Below are positions 44,608-56,094 of a DNA stretch of 64,000 nt, piece by piece; the stretch's first letter is position 1; each line of letters begins with the position of its first letter. The notes beneath the pieces are model-generated. The model was not told where the DNA came from and searched no databases. It saw only the letters and a list, made by a program, of their open reading frames with translations. Location of the stretch: contig OW388302.1 of NCBI GenBank assembly GCA_936450465.1, positions 63,153,826 to 63,217,825 on the forward strand, written 5' to 3'. This stretch comes from Gibbula magus (lineage: Eukaryota; Mollusca; Gastropoda; Trochida; Trochidae). A program made the position numbers and the translations under genes.

Positions 44608-44723
44608 GTAAGATGGACATATACGTGGGAGGTCAGCAGCCAAACCAGAAGAAAAGTGTCGGCTCTAACGTGGAGCACGGGACCTTCACCATACAGGGAT
44701 CAAAGAATCTTGGCAAATACTGA
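44608..44723 (+). CDS. GH3 copy B exon 13 (terminal)
   Basis: 116 bp after CTGCAG; KMDIYVGGQQPNQKKSVGSN to GSKNLGKY and TGA. AATAAA (44723-44728) overlaps the last base of the stop codon and is a possible poly(A) signal. Confidence 0.92.
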
Positions 44724-46204
44724 ATAAAATGCAATACAACCAAATGAGTGAATGAATGTAGGCTAACAATGCCTTCCAAATGCCTTCCTTCAGCACAGAC
44801 AACCCTCTCTCGAATATTTAAAAGTCAAGGGTTTTCTCATGTAGAGCTACAATTATATAAAAACTACAAAGACTAATTTAAAAAGGTTTTCAGGACATGA
44901 CCAAATAGTAACTGTTTAATGCCCATCAAACATCAAATGATAAATACTGCTTAAACTTAACTTGCTATCGTTTAGCGGCCCGTAGGAATTCATAGATTAA
45001 CTAAAATACAATTAAAATCGAGTCCATGATTAAGCATACGAAACACAGGTGGGTGAGGCGATTTGAGGTTTATTTCCAAGCTGCTAGAAGTATGGCAGGG
45101 AGAAAGCCAGCAAGGCCGTGTGGCTATGGATTGCGAGCATCGGCTAGTACAAGAGAACTATGGTTGGTACTGCAGAGTATTTCACTTATATCGCGGCTGC
45201 TATCCCACATGGAAGCATATCGAGCTCATTTTAACGTGAATGTAATAGGACAAGACATGTGCTGTGTTCAGTAAGGTCTCCCTCTCGTCTTCACGATAAT
45301 CTAACCACGTGACCAGCCCATTATGATAAGGGAAGATAACACACTTCTTCCTGATTCACGCTGTTACACATGCACAGTTATAGACGGGTCTCGCAACTGA
45401 AACAATTCTTGTTCATGCGTATATTGTGTATCTTACTGATGTTTGAATTCACGAGATAAAGAAGTTGTTTCTTTAAAATATGTGTCCCAAAATTCATCAC
45501 ATCAACTTAAAAATTGACAAACAGCTTTGAATTATCCATAGTCAACCTGAGTATTAAATGGCACCAAGCACGGACGTCACTAAGGCACTTTCATATTCAA
45601 TTTTATATAAATTGAAGCTCACAGGGAAACCTATACATTTAAATGGCTAAACATATATTAAGCACACACGCCACTCACTCACTAACTCACTCACTCACTC
45701 ACTCACTCACTCACTCACTCGTTATTTAATTATCATGAACTTCACATGCGTACACTATTAGAAACAAATTGTCTTGTCTTCAGCCTTAAATAATACTTGG
45801 ACAGGTAAAATGTCCTTCCTGAATACATTTTGGACCAATCCCCACATGTCGATAAATTTACATAATATGAGAAATTATTGAAGATGAAGGTTACTTCCTC
45901 CAGACTGACATTGATCTGAACATGTGACCTTGATTGCGACACGGCAGATAACACAGTCTGGACTGGAGCACTTTGTGACAAATATATCATCCCATATCTT
46001 AGTAACCGGCTGTGCTATCTTAAACAAACATAACTTAATCGCAGAGTATTTGAACGACACCCTGTGTTGGGAATGTATCGCGTTGTTTGTGTTATAACCC
46101 ATCGTTTGGTCCCTACACTCCGACTATACCATGCGTGGAGTTGTATATAACTGTTATAACTAACCAATGAGCGTCCCGTTTAAGGTAAGTAATATGTTGT
46201 GACT

Positions 46205-46392
46205 CCGATATCAGGAGTTGAGGTTGTTTACTTAATAAGCAAATGTTAGTTATACCTAATAAAAAGTATAGTATAGATATCAGGAGTTGAGGTTGTTTAC
46301 TTATAAGCAAATGTTAGTTATACCTTATAAAAAGTATAGTATACTTATAAGGAGTTGAGGTTGTGTACTTAATAAGCAAATGTTAGTTATAC
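46205..46392. repeat. 68-70-bp tandem repeat, three units
   Basis: The unit contains GGAGTTGAGGTTGTTTACTT and AATAAGCAAATGTTAGTTAT. Three consecutive copies; the second has lost AA in AATAAGC. Confidence 0.85.
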
Positions 46393-46393
46393 C

Positions 46394-46506
46394 TATAGTT
46401 TTTCCGTTGTATGAGCTGATTAATGAGGGAACCTTTCGAGGCGCATGCGCAGAGGAAGGTTCAGGGTCAATGTGTAGGTGTATCAGCTCATACTCTCGGA
46501 AAACTA
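46394..46506. mobile_element. Small palindromic MITE
   Basis: ATAGTTTTTCCGTTGTATGA at the left and the complementary TCATACTCTCGGAAAACTAT at the right; 113 bp, no coding. Confidence 0.65.
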
Positions 46507-47121
46507 TACGTGTAAACTACTTACACCTCACTTCAGTCGAGTTTACAAAATGTTATATATTTGCCGATATTGTAGATTGGACCTTTGCATAGCCCCGTCA
46601 ATCATACTACGCGATGTGGTCGCTGTACATCTCATGTGTGACACCTTGGTACATTGGCATGAGCAATGTGTTGTTGTTATTCTCGTGGATGCACGCGCTC
46701 TTGTGCTCAGGCGGTTAGCGTAGGTATTTGTTCTTCAATGAATAAAATCTTTTCAGTTATATTGATTACAGTTACCCTTATTCAAATGCCCGAAATGTAA
46801 TGAATCATGGGTAATATTAAGGGGAATCCCCAAGTTACTTATGGTTTTCCTATCTCTTTGACTGAAGAGTTGATTGTCCTAGCTCGGATCAGTCTGTCAA
46901 GTTAGAACAGCTTTAGGATCGTTTCGAGAATAAGTCTTATCCTAACCTTAGGATATCCTAACTTATGTCCTAAGTAGCAAGGATACGTCTAAGCTAGGAT
47001 ACTTTCGAGAATAGGCATCCAGTTCAATTTATCAAAATACCTCTAAATATCGTGAAGCGACTGTTTTCTCATGAACGTATTATGATCACCATTTCAATTG
47101 TTTGAAGATAGCATCAAATGG

Positions 47122-47439
47122 TGAGGTGAGGTGGGGTGATTTGGGGTTTAACGCCGCTTAAAGAGTATTTCACTTATATCGCGGCTGCTAGTATTATGGC
47201 AGGGAGAAAGCCCGCAAAGCCATGTGGCTATGCATTGCGGTGAAACATGCGAGCATCGGCTGGAACTAGCGAACCATGGGTGGTACTACGCTGAAATTCA
47301 TTGTAGCATTGCACCCAAACCTTACTGCGTGTAGAACACTTCTCTACTGCAGACAAAGTTGCCGTGCCCCTGGCGGGATTCGAACCCTTGACCACTTGAT
47401 CTGAAGCCGAACGCGATAACCACTGCGCTATCCCGCCCC
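47122..47439 (-). mobile_element. tRNA-derived SINE, full length, with target duplication
   Basis: Same family as 4321-4630. The direct repeat GCATCAAATGG flanks it at 47111-47121 and 47440-47450. The tRNA head is at the right. Confidence 0.87.
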
Positions 47440-47787
47440 GCATCAAATGGTAAAAACATCTACATTACTTATTCCCCGTACTAACCTTTCAACATGTATA
47501 TATTTGAAAATATCTGTTTTATTTCTGTTTATTCATGTGGAAATCAAGGAGTGATTTTTTTAAAGTGTATAAGAGATAAGTTAGAGAAACCACACCTCTT
47601 CAGAATTTCCAGAGATTGCAAACTCTGAGTCGGGGCCATCCCATCTCAAGTGATGTCTAACTGTGATTTAGAAACGCCCTAGGAGGTCTATTTGTAATTT
47701 AGGAAACAAAGTATCTTTAAATCACAGAGATTTTTAAGTTGCAAGGTTTCTGTGTTATCTAGGTCTTACCTGCAGGTTATGGCTTAA

Positions 47788-48140
47788 AGGGGCAGTAGCA
47801 CGTTCTTTTCGCTCAATTAAGTTGATGAAAACTATTGAAAAATAATGTCACTAATAGTAAAACATCCTTCTTTCTTCGGAAAATCAAGGTTTAAAATGAG
47901 TGTACATGGTTCGGTAGAGCCAAGGGAATGGTTTTTGTAATTCGAAATATTAAAATGTGTTCACATTAAAATGTCCGCCATGCAATTTTTGCTTTATAGC
48001 AACGTTAGTACCACTAAGGATAGTTGGTTTGTGTAATAAGATGTTTAACCCTCTGGAGTAAATATAAATGACATAAACTATCATTATTTATAGGAAATTT
48101 AAAAAACATAAATGTTTGCAAAAAACTTGCTTCAGGCCCT
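47788..48140 (+). mobile_element. piggyBac-like MITE (TTAA type)
   Basis: Left TTAA-AGGGGCAGTAGCACGTT, right CTTCAGGCCCT-TTAA with a somewhat decayed right terminus. Body as in 31976-32333. Confidence 0.78.
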
Positions 48141-48204
48141 TTAACAAAAGGATGACTTAAGATGTTTATGAATGTTTCGTGCCGTGTTCTGTTTTTCTTT
48201 TGCA

Positions 48205-48308
48205 ATTTTCTTTTTTAAATTAGGCATATAAATTAAATATCTCGCCGCTAATGGCTGCAATACTGCCGAAGCGGCGTTAAACAATAACTCACTCACTCAC
48301 TCACTCCA
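48205..48308 (+). repeat. LINE 3' end with ACTC tail
   Basis: CTCGCCGCTAATGGCTGCAA...AGCGGCGTTAAACAATAACT followed by (CACT)n, in plus orientation. Confidence 0.6.
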
Positions 48309-48539
48309 ACAAACGTACTATTAAATACATAAATTTTCAGACAGATTCACAACATTAAAATAGTGTCGCAAAATGTTACGGTGAGTTCGATTTCTGGGCA
48401 TCATCTCTCCTTGAAGACAGGATATTATAAATATTTAGTAGAAGCTGTTGTAGCCTGTTTGCTAATCCTTTTTCCATTACATTTTCCTATTTTATTATCT
48501 TACATGTCATTTTCTAAAAAATAGAGCCACTGGTTCTGA

Positions 48540-49670
48540 AGCTCATCAGGAATCATGTTATTAATTATCCCTAAGGAAAAGGTTAAGATATCACATAATA
48601 AGTCATTGCTCAGTCATCAAATTTATTATCAAAATTGGTTACACATTAATCCATATTCATTATAAATAATGTAGACCTTTGCAGTTTATTGTTTTACTTC
48701 CTATTTTTATCCTGGAATTATCAACATTTATTACATAATGAAAAAGAGCCCCTATTTGTTTCTAAAAATCCTGTTTCTCATAGGCTCATAGTTTCATAGG
48801 ATCCTTTCAATTTTTAATTAATAAATTCTATTGAGCATCTGAGTGTAAGACTAAATCAGTAAGACAGCAGAGAAGTAACCTGAAACCTCCGTGTATTAGC
48901 AAGCTGCTGTTTGCATCTCTGCCAGGGAGTGGTCACTCCCCAGGTCAACACCTGCAATTATGCAACATGCAGACCCTGGACTCACAGCCAGTAAATTATA
49001 TACCGGTATTTTAAATTTTGTTTTCCCCATCTTTATTTATTTTTCTTTATTGGAAAAGAAGATGTGGTAGATGTAGCTAGTTTTAATAGTCTTATCTTAC
49101 TTCATCACCAGTCATATTTAGTTCACATATCTAATGTAAAATAAAACATTTGTTAACCCTTTTTAAAAAATTTCCTATGCATCCTGTCACAATATTCAGT
49201 TCACAGGCTATTCAATAGTTCTTATTTCACATTGATTACATCAAACATGTCCATAATGTAGTATTACTCTTAAGCTGACATATGAAGTGCACATAAAATC
49301 TCATTATCTTCACAGTTCATTAAAACAGCTGTTAAAACAGTGATTATTTGGGGTCACAGGGTTACTAAATCTACAATTTAGAATTCCCATCAGTCAAGGA
49401 GTCTGTACATAACATTTCAGCTCTCTGGAGTCATTGGTTCTGGAGAAGAAGATGAAAATAGCTTTTAAGGTTATGACCCCTGGGGCCCTTATTTGGGGTC
49501 ACAGGGTAACCAAATCTACAATTTAGAATCCCCATTGGCCAAGGAGTCTGTACATAAAATTTCAGATCTCTGGAGTCATTGGTTCTGGAGAAGAAGATGA
49601 ACGGACGGACGGATGGACGGACGACATCCCATGCCATAAGCCCATCGGGCCTTTCAGGCCTGATGAGCTA
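48540..49670. repeat. TAGCTCATCAGG-family repeat, copy 1
   Basis: Left end AGCTCATCAGG (48540), right end CCTGATGAGCTA (49659-49670). The right part has two 145-bp units (GGGGTCACAGGGT...TCTACAATTTAGAAT), then GACGGACGGACGGATGGACG and GCCCATCGGGCCTTTCAGG. Confidence 0.7.
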
Positions 49671-49717
49671 AAAATAAAATACTGTTTAAATAAATATGTT
49701 ATTTCTTCGACAGGACG

Positions 49718-50707
49718 ATGGCACTTGTGAAGAAATCAACGAGTCTTCATCTTATGATATTGGTTACAGCGGCCACTCTGCTGGTCCTCTTGTACAGCCT
49801 GCCACTCTATGCCTCGGATCATAGACCTTTATACCCTTTAGAGCTTTACCCCCAGCACGGCTTGCCAATGGTCAATGACTCCCTATCGACTAGAACCGTG
49901 CCTCCCAAGAACATAGATCTGATGAGAAGCAACCCTCCTAAGGTGGGCATAACTGACATTTTCACTATCAGACCTACTGGGACGCAAGTCCAAAGGAACG
50001 CTACAGACATTGAGAGGAGGAAGAGACACTTCGTTGTAACGATCTCTAATGAGGAACGTGAAATGTTTAGATCATTGATGAAGACCTTTGCTGACGCGGC
50101 TACGGATAAAGTGACATATTTTATGTACAGCGGAACGTTGATAGGATCATATCGTCATCATGGTATGATTCCCTGGGATGATGACCTTGACCTTTTCGTC
50201 AATGAAGCTGACAAGGAGAAATTATTCGAAGCCTTGTCAGCCCTTGGTCCTGACTTCATCACAAGGAAAGTGAGTCACACAATGAAGTTCTACCACAGGT
50301 CCACAAAACGTACAAAGTTTGGCTGGAACTGGCCTTTCTTAGATATATTCTTCTTCCGTGATAATGGCACGCATTTTTGGGATTCCCACCCTAGTTGGAA
50401 AGGACATAGGTACTTAAAGGGAGAGACGTTTCCCCTGACTAAAAGGCCCTTCATGGGTATGCTGCTGCCTGCGCCGAGAAATACTGCAAAGGCATTGGGT
50501 AAACAGTATGATGTTGAAACATGTGAAACAAAATTTTATGATCACAAGAATGAAGAGTTTATGGGAAAGGATACGCTCACGAGCGTGCCATGTGTTGAGC
50601 TCGAAGATACGTTTGCCTTTGTGAAACGACGGTATGAGGGTAACACCATAATAGAAACTCTTACAGATAAATCAGGAAATGTTAGTTCATTCTCTGTTAT
50701 AAGGTGA
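49718..50707 (+). CDS. LicD/fukutin-family transferase-like membrane protein
   Basis: A single open exon of 329 codons. Residues about 11-31 form one hydrophobic segment (HLMILVTAATLLVLLYSLPL), so a type II, Golgi-like anchor is likely. The LicD core is clear: YFMYSGTLIGSYRHHGMIPW followed by DDDLDLFV, the acidic metal-binding cluster of this nucleotidyltransferase-fold family, then FGWNWPFLDIFFF and GHRYLKGETFPL. Known members transfer phosphocholine or sugar-phosphate groups to glycans; the substrate here is unknown. The ATG sits four bases after a good acceptor (TTCTTCGACAG), so non-coding or short coding 5' exons probably lie upstream, beyond the repeat ending at 49670. The stop is TGA at 50705-50707. 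Confidence 0.88.
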   Translation: MALVKKSTSLHLMILVTAATLLVLLYSLPLYASDHRPLYPLELYPQHGLPMVNDSLSTRTVPPKNIDLMRSNPPKVGITDIFTIRPTGTQVQRNATDIERRKRHFVVTISNEEREMFRSLMKTFADAATDKVTYFMYSGTLIGSYRHHGMIPWDDDLDLFVNEADKEKLFEALSALGPDFITRKVSHTMKFYHRSTKRTKFGWNWPFLDIFFFRDNGTHFWDSHPSWKGHRYLKGETFPLTKRPFMGMLLPAPRNTAKALGKQYDVETCETKFYDHKNEEFMGKDTLTSVPCVELEDTFAFVKRRYEGNTIIETLTDKSGNVSSFSVIR

Positions 50708-50753
50708 TTTCTACTCCTCTAGTGATCTACACATGGTCAATTGTTGATCTGTT

Positions 50754-50846
50754 GGCCGTTGCACAAAAGAACCTTAACATTTAGGGGAACCTTAGTGCCA
50801 TATTTTATCATTGCACTAAAGCTTAGAGTTTTGTGCAACGGGACCC
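50754..50846. mobile_element. Short palindromic MITE after the LicD-like gene
   Basis: GCCGTTGCACAAAAGAACCT at the left and TTTTGTGCAACGG at the right, 93 bp. It lies in the probable 3' UTR. Confidence 0.55.
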
Positions 50847-51209
50847 TGATTATGACCTGAATATTTTCAGTGAAAACGTGTAATGATAGTGACAGCATGT
50901 TGGTAATTTCCCTGTATAACGAAATACAATTAATCTTTATTTGCACTTAAAAGGCCACAGGCCTATAGTACATACATGTATATACAAACGATATCTTAGG
51001 CAGTTGAGAGTACATTATTTCTGTGTATAGAGGCATGATATAAATACATCGACAGATTTTTTAAATGTGTTTTACTAGAACAGGATAATAATGATACAAA
51101 TTTAAAGTAATATTTCTTAATATACTTATTTCTTAAAGAGTGATAAGTTTGTAAAATATACATCTAAATAGTTATAGCATGTAGTTGTTTCAATCGAGTC
51201 ACCTGTATA

Positions 51210-51385
51210 ATACCATTTTTCGCTTTGCAGCAAGTTTTCCCCCATTCTTGAACACAATGATCTTAGTTTTATTGCTATTAACGGTTAGTTTTCATTCCTT
51301 ACAATATGTTTCCAATTCATTTATTTCTGCTTGTAGTCCTCGTATTGTGCTCGAGAAAAGTAGTATATCATCAGCAAAAAATAGA
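51210..51385 (-). pseudogene. LINE reverse transcriptase fragment
   Basis: The minus strand reads LFFADDILLFSSTIRGLQAE and INELETYCKE, then after a stop NSNKTKIIVFKNGGKL. FADD is the RT active site. The fragment is cut at 51385 by the left end of the TAGCTCATCAGG repeat. Confidence 0.7.
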
Positions 51386-51398
51386 GCCATGGGCTCTG

Positions 51399-52295
51399 TA
51401 GCTCATCAGGATTTCATTGATTAACTATCTCAAGTTGAATATTTAAGTTATTTAAGTTATTGTTTACAAGCAAAAGATAGGTTCTTAGATTATGACCACT
51501 GTGACCCCATTTGGGGTCAAAGGGTCACACAATCTACAATTTAGAATCACCATTGGCCAAGGAGTCTGCAAAAAAAATTCAGCTCTCTAAACCTTTTGGA
51601 ACTGGAAAAGAAAATGAAAATAGGTGTTTTTAAGGATGTGACCCCTGTGACCCCATTTGGGGTCACAAAATCTACAATTTAGAATCCCCATTGGCCAAGG
51701 AGTCTGCACACAAATTTCAAGCTCTCTCGACCTTTTGGAACTGGAGAAGAAGATGAAAATAGGATTTTAAGGATGTGACCCCTGTGACCCCATTTGGGGT
51801 CACATGGTCACAAAATCTACAATTTAGAATCCCCATTGGCCAAGGAGTCTGCAAACAACTTTTCAGCTCTCTAGACCTTTTGGAACTGGAGAAGAAGATG
51901 AAAATAGGTTTTTAAGGATGTGACCCCTGTTACCCCATTTGGGGTCACATGGTCACACAATCTAAAATTTAGAATCCCCATTGGCCAAGGAGTCTGCACA
52001 CAACTTTTCAGCTCTCTAGACCTTTTGGAACTGGAGAAGAAGATGAAAATAGGTTTTTAAACATGTGACCCCTGTGACCCCATTTGGGGTCATGGGGTCA
52101 CGAAATCTACAATTTAGAATCCCCATTGGCCAAGGAGTCTGCAAATAAAATTTCAGCTCTGTGGAGTTATTGGTTCTGGAGAAGAAGTTGAAAAAGCGAA
52201 AAGTTTACGGACGGATGGACGGACGGACGGATGGACGGACGCCGGACGCCATGCCATGCCATAAGCCCATCGGGCCTTTCAGGCCTGATGAGCTA
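51399..52295. repeat. TAGCTCATCAGG-family repeat, copy 2
   Basis: TAGCTCATCAGG (51399-51410) and its complement CCTGATGAGCTA (52284-52295) bound 897 bp. Five tandem units with TCTACAATTTAGAATCCCCA start near 51533, 51671, 51816, 51961 and 52106 (period 138-145). They are followed by GACGGATGGACGGACGGACG and GCCATGCCATGCCATAAGCC. Confidence 0.82.
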
Positions 52296-52563
52296 ATAAT
52301 AGGAGAAATAGAGTGGCACTATCAAAACTTTCAGCTTCATATAAAATCAACTGAGCTTGCAGCACATAATTTAGATTTAATTTTCTGACGACAATTAAAC
52401 AAAAGTTATCCGATTTACCTACATATGTACATTAAATAAAAACAGTTCTCATAGATCGCCATGTGAAATGTTTGTACAACTATGTATATATGTTGATCAA
52501 ATTTGTGTCAATCCCAATATAGAAAAGTGGTAAAATAGGTGAGGTGAGATGAGTTGGGGTCTT

Positions 52564-52855
52564 TAGCTCATCGGTACTTTGTTGATTCATTATCTACAGT
52601 TGAGGTTATGTCAATTAATATGACATTTACCAAATCTACAATTTAGAATCTCCTTTGGCCAAGGCGTCTGTACACAGCATTTCAACATGTTAGAGCTTTT
52701 TGTACTGGAGAAGAAGATAAAAGAAGGTTTTCAGGTCATGACCCCTGTGAACCACATTTTGGGGTCACAGGGTGACCAAATCTACAATTTAGAATCCACA
52801 TTGGCCAAGGAGTCTGCATACAACTTGTCATGCTCTCTAGACATTTTGGAAAAAT
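52564..52855. repeat. TAGCTCATCAGG-family repeat, copy 3 (truncated)
   Basis: Left end TAGCTCATCGG at 52564, then two 145-bp-type units. It is cut at 52855 where the 2.46-kb duplication begins. Confidence 0.65.
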
Positions 52856-53324
52856 AACAACGAACTCCTAATCTTGTTAAATTTCACTCTGCACCTCTCT
52901 TAGTGGTGAGGTAGAGATGTGTCAAATTTGAAAAGGGTGAAATAAATAGTTTGTATGTTATCGATCTGACATTTTAGCTCCGATTCTGGCTAAGGAAAAA
53001 ATTACAAAAAATCGTAAACTATTCAAATTCTCACCAATTCGGGTTAAATTCGCACTGCACCTCTGCTAGTGGTGAAGAAGACGTGTGCCAAATTTGAGTG
53101 AGTGAGTGAATTATTGTTTAACGCCGCTTCGGCAGTATTGCAGCCATTAGCGGCGAGCCTTTTGAAGACTTTTAAATGAATAGTTTTTACGTAATAGATC
53201 GGACAAAAAATGTATTCGGACGGACGGAAGGTTGGTATTACTACACTGACGGCCAAAAGTTAGTATATGGCTATGTTGGCAGCATGTAACAAAGCCAAGC
53301 AACAGCATTTCTTCCATAACTTTA

Positions 53325-53665
53325 GTGAGTGAGTGAGTTGGGGATTAACGCCGCTTTCAAGAGTATTACTTGAAAGCGGCGTTAAACCCCAACTCACTCA
53401 AGAGTATTTCACTTATATCAAGGTGTGTTGTGGCAGGGAGAAAGCCCGAAACGCCATGTGGCTATGCATTGCGGTGAAACATGCGAGCAGCAGCTGGAAC
53501 TAGCGAACCATGGATGGTACTACGCTGAAATTCAGTGTAGCATTGCAACCAAACCTTACTGCGTGTAGTACAGTTCTCTACTGCAGACAAAGTCCTGGCG
53601 GGATTCGAACCCCGGACCTCTTGATCCGAAGCCGAATGCGCTTACCACTGCGCTTTCCCGCCCCC
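53325..53665 (-). mobile_element. SINE with inverted 3' tail (shared by both duplicates)
   Basis: SINE body and tRNA head as elsewhere, but the 3' tail is present twice in opposite orientation, forming a small palindrome (AACGCCGCTTTCAAGAGTA / TACTTGAAAGCGGCGTT). The same arrangement at 56095-56447 shows that it predates the duplication. Confidence 0.75.
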
Positions 53666-53677
53666 AGAAACTATTGA

Positions 53678-53980
53678 GGTGAGGTGAGTTAGGGTTTAAC
53701 GCCGCTTTCAAGAGTATTTCACTTATATCGCGGCTGCTAGTATTACGGCAGGGAGAAAGGCCGAAACGCCATGTGGCTATGCATTGCGGTGAAACCTGCG
53801 AGCATCGGCTGGAACTAGCGAAACATGGGTGGTAATACGCTGAAATTCAGTGTAGCATTGCACCCAAACCTCACTGCGTGTAGAACAGTTCTCTACTGCA
53901 GACAAAGTTCTGGCGGGATTCGAACCCCGGACCTCTTGATCCGAAGCCGAACGCGCTAACCACTGTGCTATCCCGCCCCC
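53678..53980 (-). mobile_element. tRNA-derived SINE, unit 1 only
   Basis: A full SINE flanked by AGAAACTATTGA (53666-53677 and 53981-53992). The equivalent site in unit 2 (about 56450) has a single copy and no SINE, so it inserted after the duplication. Confidence 0.88.
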
Positions 53981-54599
53981 AGAAACTATTGATGGGGACT
54001 TTCTGGAGGATGAAAACTAACCAGCACCACAATGATTTGATTTTACATTTTCCGATTGGTAGTTTTCTCCTGTTCTTTTCGTACGTTTGGGAATAGTTTT
54101 TTATTTTTTGTAAAACTTTGTAACAACAGTTAGTAATTCAAATCTCACTTGTGACTTGTATATCCGATTACTCATTTTACCTAACTAGTAAGTTAGTTTT
54201 GTTGTTTATGTATGTATTGTTTGTATTTATTTTTACATGGCTTCAACCGGAAGCTGACTAGATCTACATTATCAGAATCAAGATATCTATTTTGATGAAT
54301 TTACTGCTAGCAACCCTATGTCATAAAGTGTACAATAGATGGATTCTATATGCAATTGGGTACTGTTCCTCCAAAATATAGATCACAGTTGTATGTCATT
54401 CAAATACTCATTCCGTCCATGTCAAGTATTATATTATATTATTATTGAACCACTTATCCATGATCTATATACCTTGGATTAAAAGTCAGTAAACCTGATC
54501 GAGACCATTTGTTTTACGGTAAATGTTCTGATAAGCTCTTAAGTCTTTGCTGATAATCTCTTGAGAAGCTGCATATTCAAAAAGTGAAACAGGATCCAA

Positions 54600-55626
54600 C
54601 CCTCTCCAGTGTTTATGGTGTAAAGGCAGATTCATGCTTGAATAAGCTTGACTTCGTTCATGTCATAAATGGATAACCATCTGATTTTGCCCATGACTTA
54701 TTTGAATGTGCTGTCTGTGAAACACTAACCAATGTTAATGTGTGTTTGATTAATGAAGGTATATTCAGCCTACATGAGTTGAATAACAGAATTTCAATTT
54801 TTACCTTCCCACAACTCTTTCATCTTAAATCAGAAATTGCAAGGTAAAGCAAATTGCTGCACAGATGTGATGTTAAGTTAGATTTTTCCCAATGATTGTG
54901 GGTGACTTAGTTCCGATGCATGATCCTTTGTGGAAACACTTTTACTTGTGGAAGATGTACTGTACTATGTATGTGCATCTCCCATGGATCGAGGACATGC
55001 CATGGTGATGAAGGACATAATTGAAGACTTCCATGCATTATTCTTAGAGAGCTGTCCAGGGGAACCTATCAAACCAAAGATGCACTTTACGTTGCACTAC
55101 CCTTAAAAGATGAATACGTTCATCTTTAGACAATACGTTTTGAAGGAAACATAATTACTTCGAAGAACTTGTCTACAGGTCGAAGAATAAGATCAACATA
55201 TGCAAATCCCCTGCTGTTACAACTTTTTCTTTAGCTCAGCTCTCATTCGAAACATCAGGCGAGTCAATGGTACCACTTTGTCTTTTGAAGGCAGAATATC
55301 AGCCAGTTTAAGCCAGGCGTATATATGATGACTGCGTGGCAATTTTCACATCAGCCTCTGTTCATGTCTTAGGAATGAAGTATCAGGTTGGTGACTGTAT
55401 TGACTTCATTTCTCAAGATCAAACGCTGTCTGATCATCAATGGTACATCATATCTACTCTGTTATAAGATGGTGACACGGAACTTTGAAAGTCACAACTA
55501 TGCTATCATTGTTAATGAGGATTGTTCTCAGTGTGAACTTGTGAAAGTGGCCGACCTCAAAGAACGAAGAACTTCAGGAACATACAATTATCCAGTTCCA
55601 CACGGCCAACTAGTCATGAGCCACAC
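54600..55626 (+). pseudogene. Decayed DNA-transposon transposase-like ORF, unit 1
   Basis: Frame-shifting translation gives GVKADSCLNKLDFVHVING, SDFAHDLFECAVCE, NVNVCLINEGIFSLHELNNR, IVGDLVPMHDPLWK, SCPGEPIKPKMHFTLHYP and VHVLGMKYQVGDCIDF. The order of an HDLFE block, a GDLVP block and a KPKMHF..HYP block matches an uncharacterised transposase family common in fish and invertebrate genomes (from memory, possibly CACTA-like). Several stops and frameshifts; no start found. Confidence 0.6.
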
Positions 55627-56094
55627 GAACAACGAACTCCTAATCTTGTTAAATTTCACTCTGCACCTCTCTTAGTGGTGAGGTAGAGATGTGTCAAATT
55701 TGAAAAGGGTGAAATAAATAGTTTGTATGTTATCGATCTGACATTTTAGCTCCGATTCTGGCTAAGGAAAAAATTACAAAAAACCGTGAACTATTCAAAT
55801 TCTCACCAATTCAGGTTAAATTCGCACTGCACCTCTGCTAGTGGTGAAGAAAACGTGTGCCAAATTTGAGTGAGTGAGTGAATTATTGTTAAACGCCGCT
55901 TCGGCAGTATTGCAGCCATTAGCGGCGAGCCTTTTGAAGACTTTTAAATGAATAGTTTTTACGTAATAGATCGGACAAAAATGTATTCAGACGGACGGAA
56001 GGTTGGTATTACTACACTGACGGCCAAAAGTTAGTATATGGCTATTTTGGCAGCATGTAACAAAGCCAAGCAACAGCATTTCTTCCATAACTTT

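Larger units (their letters stand above)
30634..44723 (+). pseudogene. GH3 beta-xylosidase-like gene, copy B (13 exons, frameshift in exon 10)
   Basis: Exons: 30634-30835, 31676-31766, 32648-32810, 34716-34877, 36268-36359, 37077-37300, 37679-37932, 38239-38461, 40088-40177, 40718-40963, 41722-41922, 43957-44134 and 44608-44723. All but exons 1 and 10 have the same length and phase as in copy A. The protein starts MFVLQLCFLLSVVLMTETQN, a signal peptide. The nucleophile Asp267 lies in GYVIADAGE, and the KHF and GEHEGHDR blocks are intact. One extra C at 40927 in exon 10 shifts the frame, giving a stop at 40954-40956 and about 579 aa instead of 746, without the TFPFGYGLSY segment and fibronectin-III-like domain. 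It could be a recent pseudogene, a segregating allele or an assembly error; everything else looks functional. Confidence 0.88.
44740..47121. other. Spacer between GH3 copy B and the next SINE
   Basis: No coding block seen. It contains a degenerate SINE piece (about 45035-45215), an (ACTC)n microsatellite (45672-45721), a 68-70-bp tandem triplicate (46205-46392), a small palindromic MITE (46394-46506), and a CCTAAG-rich inverted-repeat block around 46905-47015. Confidence 0.6.
52856..55627. repeat. 2.46-kb tandem duplication, unit 1 (with SINE insert)
   Basis: It begins AACAACGAACTCCTAATCTT and is repeated from 55628 with a few per cent change. Minus the later 315-bp SINE plus duplication, unit 1 is about 2457 bp. 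It carries an older SINE, a LINE 3'-end motif and a transposase relic. Confidence 0.9.
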
